DNA from: Oscillospiraceae bacterium
GTDB lineage: Bacteria; Bacillota; Clostridia; Oscillospirales; Acutalibacteraceae
Assembly (NCBI GenBank): GCA_902796535.1
Contig: CADBPL010000318.1
Span: 1-11,814 of the forward strand
DNA length: 11,814 bases
Direction: 5' to 3'
Shown: one piece after another, positions 5,928 to 11,814 of the stretch
Layout: every line of letters begins with the position of its first letter
Position numbering within the stretch: position 1 is the stretch's first letter
The notes under the pieces: generated by a model
Database searches by the model: none
What the model saw: only the letters and a program-made list of their open reading frames with translations
What the model was told of the DNA's origin: nothing
Made by a program: the position numbers and the translations under genes

Positions 5928-7181
5928 ATGGATCTGTTACTCACAGGGGCAAACACATATCTCGCCGGCAGCTTTACGGCTGTCGATCTGCTGATTCAAA
6001 ACGGCGTTGTCACCGCAATCGGCAAGGGTGTTTCGGCCGCCGGCGCAGCGGTTATTGACCTGACAGGCAACTATATTTTTCCCGGTTTCGTTGATGTGCA
6101 CGTGCATCTGCGAGAGCCGGGCTTTTCTTATAAAGAAACGATCCGTTCCGGCACTTCAGCCGCCGCCGCAAGCGGCTACACCGACGTGTTCGCCATGCCC
6201 AACCTCGATCCGGTGCCGGACAGCCGGGAACACCTTGACGCACAGTGGAACGTCATCCGGCGGGACGCCGTGATCCGCGTTCACCCCTATGCGGCGATCA
6301 CCGTCGGCGAACAGGGAGAGGCGCTCAGCGATATGCGCGCCATGCCCGACGCCGCCGCGTTTTCCGACGACGGCCGGGGCGTGCAGAGCGAAGAACTGAT
6401 GCGGGAAGCCATGCAAACCGCCCGGGCGATGGGCAAGCTCATCGCCGCCCACTGCGAGGATAATTCGCTGCTGCACGGCGGCTGCATCCATCAGGGGGAA
6501 TATGCCGCAAAGCACGGCCTCCCCGGCATTTGTTCCGCAAGCGAAACAAAGCCCATCGTGCGCGATCTGGCGCTTGCCGAACAGACGGGCTGCCGCTATC
6601 ACGTCTGTCACGTTTCCGCCAAAGAGAGCGTCGCCGCGATCCGGCAGGCAAAGCAAAAGGGCGTTGACGTAACGTGCGAGACCTGCCCGCACTACCTCGT
6701 GCTTGACGACAGCATGCTGCGCGACGAAGGCCGCTTCAAAATGAACCCGCCGATCCGCAGCGCGGAAGATAAAGCGGCGCTAATTCAAGGGATTCAAGAC
6801 GGCACGATCGAAATCATCGCCACCGATCACGCGCCCCATTCCGCAGAAGAAAAAAGCAAGGGGCTGCGCGGCAGCCTGATGGGCGTTACCGGGCTGGAAA
6901 CGGCGTTCCCGGTTTTATACACCGAGCTGGTGCTCAAAGGTGTGATCACGCTGGAAAAGCTGATCGCGCTCATGAGCGTCAATCCGGCCAAACGCTTCGG
7001 GCTGGAAGGCGGCATTCAAGAAGGAAAGCCCGCAAACCTGACCGTGTTCGACCTGGAACAGGCCTATACGGTCGACCCTGATCGGTTTCTTTCCCTCGGT
7101 CACGCCACGCCCTTTGCGGGCAGGACGGTCAGGGGAAAATGCATCATGACTTTTTGCGACGGCAGGAGGATATACGGTTGA
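5928..7181 (+). CDS. pyrC: Dihydroorotase, class I, 417 aa
   Basis: The enzyme closes N-carbamoyl-aspartate to dihydroorotate in UMP synthesis, in the cytoplasm. Start choice: ATG at 5928 has GGAG 6 nt upstream; an in-frame ATG at 5916 has no ribosome site and would leave a leader of only about 8 nt. Metal-site motifs are all present: DVHVHLREPG with H58 and H60, FSDDGRG with the bridging D147/D148, AHCED with H175, CHVSAKES with H228, and ATDHAPHS with D300. MNPPIR (272-277) and NPAKRFGL (352-359) are further family signatures. Length is normal for the bacterial class I (PyrC/AllB-like) enzymes; the operon context decides for dihydroorotase over allantoinase or hydantoinase. It is the first gene of the pyr operon, and its stop overlaps the pyrK start (TTGA). 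Confidence 0.96.
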   Translation: MDLLLTGANTYLAGSFTAVDLLIQNGVVTAIGKGVSAAGAAVIDLTGNYIFPGFVDVHVHLREPGFSYKETIRSGTSAAAASGYTDVFAMPNLDPVPDSREHLDAQWNVIRRDAVIRVHPYAAITVGEQGEALSDMRAMPDAAAFSDDGRGVQSEELMREAMQTARAMGKLIAAHCEDNSLLHGGCIHQGEYAAKHGLPGICSASETKPIVRDLALAEQTGCRYHVCHVSAKESVAAIRQAKQKGVDVTCETCPHYLVLDDSMLRDEGRFKMNPPIRSAEDKAALIQGIQDGTIEIIATDHAPHSAEEKSKGLRGSLMGVTGLETAFPVLYTELVLKGVITLEKLIALMSVNPAKRFGLEGGIQEGKPANLTVFDLEQAYTVDPDRFLSLGHATPFAGRTVRGKCIMTFCDGRRIYG

Positions 7182-7909
7182 AAAAAGGAATTTACACGAT
7201 CACAGAAAACCGCGCCTTGACAAAAAACGTTTTTCTCATGCGGCTGGCTGGCGACACAAGCGCCTTCACTGCGCCGGGGCAGTTCGTCAACATCGCGCTG
7301 GACGGGCTGTATCTGCGCCGCCCGATCTCGGTGTGCGACCTGAATGAAAACGAGATCACGCTGATTTACAAGGTCGTCGGCGAGGGGACCGAAAAAATGA
7401 GCCGCCTGACCGCGGGCGCAGCGCTCGATCTGCTCACGGGGCTGGGCAACGGCTTTGACACAGCCGCGAGCGGCGACAGCCCGGTTCTCATCGGCGGGGG
7501 CGTCGGCGTTCCTCCCCTGTTTTATCTGGCCAAAAAACTGATCGGCGAAGGAAAACACGTGACGGTGATCCTTGGCTTTAATACAAAAGATGAAATATTC
7601 TTTCAGGAAGAATTTCAGGCGCTGGGTGCCGACGTGCTCGTGACCACCGTCGACGGCAGCGTCGGGATCAAGGGGTTCGTCACCGACGCGCTCAGCCGGA
7701 TCGCCTGCCCTTATTATTATTGCTGCGGCCCGCTGCCGATGCTCAAGGCCGTTCACCGCGCGGCCGCATCCGCCGGTCAGCTCAGCTTTGAAGAACGCAT
7801 GGGTTGCGGCTTCGGCGCGTGCATGGGCTGCACCTGCCAGACCAAAAACGGCAACAAACGCATTTGCAAAGAAGGCCCCGTGCTGCGTTCCGAGGAGGTG
7901 CTGTGGTGA
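7178..7909 (+). CDS. pyrK: Dihydroorotate dehydrogenase B electron transfer subunit, 243 aa
   Basis: PyrK carries FAD and a [2Fe-2S] cluster and passes electrons from PyrD to NAD. The start is a TTG at 7178 with AGGAGG (7164-7169) 8 nt before it, overlapping the pyrC stop; an upstream ATG at 7139 lies inside pyrC and has no ribosome site. Domains in order: a FAD-binding barrel with RRPISVCD (47-54), an NAD-binding fold with GGGVGVPPL (106-114) and YCCGPLPML (181-189), and a C-terminal iron-sulfur loop with C210, C215, C218 and C230 (CGFGACMGC then a distal Cys). An extra Cys is at 220. Its stop overlaps the pyrD start by 4 nt, fitting equal synthesis of the two subunits. Confidence 0.96.
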   Translation: MKKGIYTITENRALTKNVFLMRLAGDTSAFTAPGQFVNIALDGLYLRRPISVCDLNENEITLIYKVVGEGTEKMSRLTAGAALDLLTGLGNGFDTAASGDSPVLIGGGVGVPPLFYLAKKLIGEGKHVTVILGFNTKDEIFFQEEFQALGADVLVTTVDGSVGIKGFVTDALSRIACPYYYCCGPLPMLKAVHRAAASAGQLSFEERMGCGFGACMGCTCQTKNGNKRICKEGPVLRSEEVLW

Positions 7910-8814
7910 ATCTTTCCGTTACGTTAAGCGGCCTGAAGCTGGATAACCCCGTCATCCCCTGCAGCGGCACGTTCGGCTTCGGCTATGAATTCGCCTCATT
8001 TTACGACATCAACATATTAGGCTCCATTTCCGTCAAGGGCACCACGCGGGAACCGCGCTACGGCAACGACACCCCGCGCATTGCCGAATGCACGGGCGGC
8101 CTGCTCAACGCGGTCGGGCTGCAAAACCCCGGGGTCGACAAGGTCGTCAGCGAAGAGCTGCCGAAGCTTGCCGCGGTTTATCATAAGCCGGTCATCGCCA
8201 ACATCAGCGGTTTTTCAATTGACGAATATGTGGCCTGCTGCGAAAAGATCAGTGCCGCGCCGAATGTGGGGATCATTGAATTGAACATCTCCTGCCCCAA
8301 CGTCCACAACGGCGGCATGGCGTTCGGCACCGACCCAAAAAGCGCCAAAGCGGTCACGGCGGCCGTTAAAAAAGTGACCGGCAAGCCGCTCTACGTCAAG
8401 CTCAGCCCCAACGTGACCGACATCACCGAAATCGCCAAAGCGTGCGAAGCGGCGGGCGCGGACGGCCTGAGTTTGATCAACACCCTGCTGGGCATGCGGC
8501 TTGACCTCAGAAAGCGCAAACCGGTGCTGGCCAACACAACAGGCGGCTTTTCCGGCCCCGCGGTTTTCCCGGTGGCGGTCAGAATGGTCTGGCAGGTTTA
8601 CAACGCGGTCAAGCTGCCGCTCATCGGCATGGGCGGCGTGAGCAGCGCGAAAGACGTGCTCGAAATGATGCTCGCGGGCGCCAGCGCCGTTCAGGTCGGC
8701 TCCGCCAACCTCATCGACCCCTTCGCCTGCCGCACCATCATCGAGGAGCTGCCGGAACAAATGGAACAATACGGAATCCAATCATTAGAAGAAATCATCG
8801 GAGGTGCACACTGA
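7906..8814 (+). CDS. pyrD: Dihydroorotate dehydrogenase, class 1B catalytic subunit, 302 aa
   Basis: PyrD oxidises dihydroorotate to orotate with FMN and works with PyrK as a PyrD2K2-type complex. The start is a GTG at 7906 (reads as MNLSVTLSGL) with GAGGAGG upstream; this N-terminus and the following NPVIPCSGTFGFG are typical of class 1B, while the upstream ATG at 7804 lies inside pyrK. Key features: K44 in SVKGTT, NAVGLQNPG (68-76), the catalytic-loop cysteine C130 in NISCPNV (a Ser in membrane class 2 enzymes), K165 in YVKLSPN, and the FMN phosphate site GMGGV/GASAVQVGSA (241-267). There is no membrane segment. The neighbouring pyrK confirms the NAD-linked type. The stop overlaps pyrF by 1 nt. 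Confidence 0.97.
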   Translation: MNLSVTLSGLKLDNPVIPCSGTFGFGYEFASFYDINILGSISVKGTTREPRYGNDTPRIAECTGGLLNAVGLQNPGVDKVVSEELPKLAAVYHKPVIANISGFSIDEYVACCEKISAAPNVGIIELNISCPNVHNGGMAFGTDPKSAKAVTAAVKKVTGKPLYVKLSPNVTDITEIAKACEAAGADGLSLINTLLGMRLDLRKRKPVLANTTGGFSGPAVFPVAVRMVWQVYNAVKLPLIGMGGVSSAKDVLEMMLAGASAVQVGSANLIDPFACRTIIEELPEQMEQYGIQSLEEIIGGAH

Positions 8815-9512
8815 TGGGAAAAGACGTGATCATTGCCTGCGACTTTGCGTCAAAAAACGAGACGCTGGATTTTCTCGGCTGTTTTGCCGAACGCAAGCCG
8901 TTCGTGAAGATCGGCATGGAGCTGTTTTACGCCGAAGGGCCGGACATCGTGCGGCAGATCAAGGCGAGAGGCCACAAGATCTTTCTTGACCTCAAGCTGC
9001 ACGACATCCCCACCACGGTCAAAAAAGCGATGAAGGTGCTTTCCGGGCTGGACGTTGACATGACGAACCTGCACGCCGCCGGCGCCTCGGCCATGATGAA
9101 GGACGCGCTGGAGGGGCTGACCAGGCCCGACGGCAGCCGCCCGCTGCTCATTGCCGTAACGCAGCTGACCTCGACCGACGGCGAAAGCCTGAAAAACGAT
9201 ATTCTCATTGATAAACCCATGGAGCAGGTCGTCATGCACTATGCCGCCACCGCGGCCAGGGCCGGGCTGGACGGCGTGGTCTGCTCCCCGCTGGAGGTCA
9301 AGGCGGTCAAAGAAACCTGCGGCAAGCCGTTTCTCACGGTCACGCCCGGCATCCGCTTTGCCGACGGCGACAAAGGCGACCAGAAGCGCGTGACCACGCC
9401 GGCCGTCGCCAAAGAGCTGGGCAGCGATTACATCGTGGTCGGCCGCCCGATCACCAAGGCCGCCGACCCCGCCGCAGCTTATTACGAATGCGTCAAACAA
9501 TTCCTTGATTAA
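8814..9512 (+). CDS. pyrF: Orotidine-5'-phosphate decarboxylase, 232 aa
   Basis: PyrF removes CO2 from OMP to make UMP, the last step of the pathway. The ATG overlaps the pyrD stop (TGATG) and has GGAGGTG upstream. The catalytic motif is FLDLKLHDIPTTV (57-69) with D59, K61 and D64; D10 and K32 (FVKIGMEL) contribute to the site, and GRPIT (210-214) binds the phosphate. Length fits the short class I bacterial enzymes. The codon bias is GC-rich like the rest of the operon. Confidence 0.97.
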   Translation: MGKDVIIACDFASKNETLDFLGCFAERKPFVKIGMELFYAEGPDIVRQIKARGHKIFLDLKLHDIPTTVKKAMKVLSGLDVDMTNLHAAGASAMMKDALEGLTRPDGSRPLLIAVTQLTSTDGESLKNDILIDKPMEQVVMHYAATAARAGLDGVVCSPLEVKAVKETCGKPFLTVTPGIRFADGDKGDQKRVTTPAVAKELGSDYIVVGRPITKAADPAAAYYECVKQFLD

Positions 9513-9528
9513 AAAGGGGGACTTTTAA

Positions 9529-10161
9529 ATGAAACAGAAAATCTCGGAAGCCCTGCTTTCCATCGGCGCGGTGTTTCTGCGCCCCGAAAACCCGTTCACC
9601 TGGGCCAGCGGCATCAAAAGCCCGATCTACTGCGACAACCGCCTGACGCTGACCGCGCCGCAGGTGCGCGACCTGATCGAAAACGCGCTGGCTGAAACCA
9701 TCCGGCGCGAATACCCTGACTGCGAAATCCTCATGGGCACCAGCACGGCGGGCATTGCCCACGCGGCCATCACCGCCCACATTATGGGGCTGCCCATGGG
9801 CTACGTCCGCTCGGGCGCGAAGGATCACGGCCGCGGCAATCAGATCGAGGGCAGGCTGGAAAAAGGGCAGAAGACCGTTGTGGTGGAGGATCTCATCTCC
9901 ACCGGCTCGAGCGTGATCGAGGTGGTCGAAGCGCTGCGCGAAGCGGGCGCGGACGTGCTCGGGATCGTGAGCATTTACACCTACGGCATGGAAAAGGGCA
10001 AGCAGAAATTGGCGGCGGCCAACGTGAAAAACGTGAGCCTGACCGATTTTGACACGACCGTGGAGCTGGCGGCGCAGACGGGCTATATCAAAGACAGCGA
10101 CAAACAAAAGCTGCTCGCGTTCCGCGACGACCCTTCGGATGAAAGCTGGGTGACAAAATGA
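9529..10161 (+). CDS. pyrE: Orotate phosphoribosyltransferase, 210 aa
   Basis: PyrE joins orotate and PRPP to give OMP. The start follows a purine-rich AAAAGGGGG site, and a 16-nt gap separates it from pyrF. Features: FTWASGIKSPIYCDNR (23-38) near the substrate site, TSTAGIAHAA (71-80), the flexible loop with RSGAKDHGRGNQ (94-105), and the PRPP motif VVVEDLISTGSS (117-128), as in other type I phosphoribosyltransferases. The length matches the short PyrE of Bacilli and Clostridia. Its stop overlaps the pyrB start (ATGA). Confidence 0.97.
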   Translation: MKQKISEALLSIGAVFLRPENPFTWASGIKSPIYCDNRLTLTAPQVRDLIENALAETIRREYPDCEILMGTSTAGIAHAAITAHIMGLPMGYVRSGAKDHGRGNQIEGRLEKGQKTVVVEDLISTGSSVIEVVEALREAGADVLGIVSIYTYGMEKGKQKLAAANVKNVSLTDFDTTVELAAQTGYIKDSDKQKLLAFRDDPSDESWVTK

Positions 10162-11075
10162 GAAATCTGATTGAAATCACCGATCTTTCCGTTCAAGAGA
10201 TCGACGAATTGCTGGAAAAGGCCGACGATATCATCGCCGACCCCGTCAAATACCGCGACGCCTGCCGCTACAAAAAGCTGGCCACGCTGTTTTTTGAACC
10301 GTCCACCCGCACCCGCCTGAGCTTTGAGGCGGCAATGCTGGAGCTGGGCGGCAGCGTGCTGGGCTTTTCGGAAGCGGCCAGCTCCTCGGCGGCTAAAGGC
10401 GAAAGCGTGAGCGACACGGTCAAAACCGTGAGCTGCTACGCCGACGTGATCGCCATGCGCCACCCCAAAGAGGGCGCGCCGCTCGTGGCCTCGTTCAAAG
10501 CCGACGTACCGATCATCAACGCGGGCGACGGCGGCCACAACCACCCCACGCAGACGCTGACCGACCTGCTGACCATCCACCGCGAAAAGCACCGGCTGAA
10601 CAATATGACGGTCGGCTTTTGCGGCGATTTGAAATTCGGCCGCACCGTGCATTCGCTCATCACCGCGCTTTCGCGCTATGAGGGCATCCGGATCGCGCTG
10701 GTTTCGCCGCTTGAGCTGAAGCTGCCCAGCTACATCAAGAAAGAAATTTTAAAGCGCAACGGCATCGAATACATTCAGACGACGCACCTGGAAAACGTCA
10801 TGCCGCAGCTTGACGTGCTGTATATGACCCGCGTACAGCGGGAGCGTTTCTTCAACGAGGACGATTACGTCCGCCTCAAGGACAGCTACATTTTAACGCC
10901 CGAAAAGCTCGTGAACGCCAAAGAGGATCTGTCGATCATGCATCCCCTGCCGCGCGTGAACGAGATTTCGGTCGAGGTCGACAACGACCCGCGCGCCTGT
11001 TATTTCCGTCAGGCGCTCAACGGCAAATATGTGAGAATGGCGCTGATTTTAAAGCTGCTGGGAATCGAGGTGTAA
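10158..11075 (+). CDS. pyrB: Aspartate carbamoyltransferase catalytic subunit, 305 aa
   Basis: PyrB makes N-carbamoyl-aspartate from carbamoyl phosphate and aspartate. The carbamoyl-phosphate motif FEPSTRTRLSFE (46-57) is intact; the 80s loop SSSAAKGES with K80, HPTQ (129-132), MTRVQRER (223-230) and HPLPR (262-266) are the other active-site blocks. The ATG overlaps the pyrE stop by 4 nt and has only a weak ribosome site, so translation is probably coupled. pyrI follows after 4 nt, which indicates the allosteric, PyrB/PyrI type of holoenzyme. Confidence 0.97.
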   Translation: MRNLIEITDLSVQEIDELLEKADDIIADPVKYRDACRYKKLATLFFEPSTRTRLSFEAAMLELGGSVLGFSEAASSSAAKGESVSDTVKTVSCYADVIAMRHPKEGAPLVASFKADVPIINAGDGGHNHPTQTLTDLLTIHREKHRLNNMTVGFCGDLKFGRTVHSLITALSRYEGIRIALVSPLELKLPSYIKKEILKRNGIEYIQTTHLENVMPQLDVLYMTRVQRERFFNEDDYVRLKDSYILTPEKLVNAKEDLSIMHPLPRVNEISVEVDNDPRACYFRQALNGKYVRMALILKLLGIEV

Positions 11076-11079
11076 GGGT

Positions 11080-11496
11080 ATGAATATTGACTCCATCAAA
11101 AACGGCATTGTGATCGACCACATCGAGGCGGGCAAGAGCATGCAGTTATATAAGTTTCTCAACCTTGACAGTCTGGATTGCTCCGTGGCCATCATCAAAA
11201 ACGTGGTCAGCAAAAAAATGGGCAAAAAGGATATTATCAAGATCGACGAGGAGATCGACGTTGACCTTGACGTGCTCGGCTACATCGACCCGAACATCAC
11301 CGTCAACGTCATCAAGGACGGCGTGCGGATCAAAAAATTCAATCTGGAGCTGCCCGAACGGGTGACGAACGTCATCCGCTGCAAAAACCCCCGCTGCATC
11401 ACCTCGGTGGAACGCGGCATCGATCAGGTGTTCAAGCTCACCGACCGCGAAAACCGCATCTACCGCTGCATTTACTGCGAAAGCAAACCCGATTAA
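11080..11496 (+). CDS. pyrI: Aspartate carbamoyltransferase regulatory subunit, 138 aa
   Basis: PyrI binds nucleotides (CTP/ATP in well-studied cases) and adjusts PyrB activity. The allosteric half shows GIVIDHIEAGKS (9-20) with D13/H14 and KDIIKIDEE (50-58), both matching known nucleotide-site segments. LPERVTNVIRC leads into the zinc domain with C101-x4-C106 and C130-x2-C133; this spacing equals that of the E. coli protein (109, 114, 138, 141). It is the last gene of the operon and is followed by a strong hairpin at 11503-11538. Some clostridial PyrB proteins are fused to PyrI; here the two are separate. Confidence 0.97.
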   Translation: MNIDSIKNGIVIDHIEAGKSMQLYKFLNLDSLDCSVAIIKNVVSKKMGKKDIIKIDEEIDVDLDVLGYIDPNITVNVIKDGVRIKKFNLELPERVTNVIRCKNPRCITSVERGIDQVFKLTDRENRIYRCIYCESKPD

Positions 11497-11502
11497 AGAA
11501 CA

Positions 11503-11538
11503 GAACCGGCTCAACTGCACGCGCTGTTGAGCCGGTTC
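11503..11538. terminator. Operon-end hairpin, probably bidirectional
   Basis: A perfect 13-bp stem (GAACCGGCTCAAC, 11503-11515, with its complement at 11526-11538) encloses a 10-nt loop, 6 nt after the pyrI stop. On the plus strand the tail GTTATT is only moderately T-rich; on the minus strand the tail TGTTCTTT is better. It lies between two convergent genes and probably ends both transcripts. Confidence 0.85.
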
Positions 11539-11565
11539 GTTATTGAGCGGAGAAGAACAGATTTG

Positions 11566-11814
11566 TTAAAAGGCCTTGCGGAAATACGGCTTCCCGTTCT
11601 GCACCCTCAGCCCGACCCCGCAGTGCATTCTGGTGTCACGCGGGGTGAGGATGATCTCGTGGTCATAGATTTCCAACTGGAGCCCGAGGCCAAAGCGCGT
11701 TACTTCAAAATGGTGGTTGCCGCAGGCAAGGCTCGGCAGATTGACAAGGGTCAGGCCGCCGACCGTTTCAAAGCTGGAATATCCCTCTTCGGCAAAGCGT
11801 TTTTCGCCGGCGTA
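11566..11814 (-). CDS. C-terminal fragment of an unidentified protein
   Basis: A minus-strand frame enters from the right edge and is open for 82 codons to a TAA at 11566-11568. It ends RVQNGKPYFRKAF and contains GGLTLVNLPSLACGNHHFEV and LEIYDHEIILTPRDTR. The regular beta-strand pattern (LTLVNLPS, LEIYDHEIILTP) looks like a C-terminal beta domain; a metallophosphoesterase tail is one possibility, but I do not recognise the family. Codon use is GC-rich like the neighbours, and the frame stops just before the shared hairpin, both of which support a real gene. Confidence 0.65.
   Translation of the reverse strand, partial: YAGEKRFAEEGYSSFETVGGLTLVNLPSLACGNHHFEVTRFGLGLQLEIYDHEIILTPRDTRMHCGVGLRVQNGKPYFRKAF

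Noticed and set aside
6156..6692. Long antisense open frames opposite pyrC and the other pyr genes
   Set aside because: GC-rich coding DNA routinely leaves long open frames on the opposite strand; these have no family motifs and no ribosome sites.

Overview
The window looks like chromosomal DNA from a Gram-positive anaerobe of the Clostridia (Firmicutes). That is an inference from four things: strong Shine-Dalgarno sites, consensus sigma-A promoters, an AgrC-like/LytTR two-component pair, and a PyrD/PyrK (class 1B, NAD-linked) dihydroorotate dehydrogenase inside a pyr operon that also carries pyrB and pyrI. No rRNA, tRNA, CRISPR array, transposase or integrase was seen.

Left part (1-1776). 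A cut minus-strand reading frame (1-88), possibly the N-terminus of a small regulator, sits behind a good minus-strand promoter. It is divergent from a 511-aa cytoplasmic protein that resembles the Bacteroides-type DUF3863 family of unknown function.

Middle part (1788-5543, all minus strand). Transcription order is a LytTR response regulator, a six-helix GHKL sensor kinase, then a secreted M23 (LytM-type) zinc peptidase with an unusual glycine-rich, beta-helix-like segment before the catalytic domain. The kinase and regulator are one operon with a recognisable promoter. The peptidase probably has its own promoter, behind a hairpin and a perfect inverted repeat. By eye this block is more AT-rich than its flanks. 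It is bracketed by a 33-bp direct repeat (32/33 identical): one copy is the 3' end of the DUF3863 gene (1729-1761), the other lies just upstream of the pyr promoter (5799-5831) and is read in the same frame to a stop codon. The second copy is either the fossil 3' end of a duplicated gene or a scar of insertion of the peptidase/two-component block.

Right part (5873-11538, plus strand). A tightly packed operon pyrC-pyrK-pyrD-pyrF-pyrE-pyrB-pyrI encodes every step of UMP synthesis after carbamoyl phosphate. PyrB/PyrI condense carbamoyl phosphate with aspartate, PyrC closes the ring, PyrD/PyrK oxidise dihydroorotate with electrons passed to NAD, PyrE adds phosphoribose and PyrF decarboxylates to UMP. 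carA/carB are not in the window. Several genes overlap by 1-4 nt. The operon starts from a perfect TTGACA-17-TATAAT promoter with an extended -10 and a leader of only about 20 nt, so there is no room for a PyrR-type attenuator. It ends at a 13-bp hairpin that can also serve the convergent, truncated gene at the right edge (11566-11814, minus strand, unidentified).
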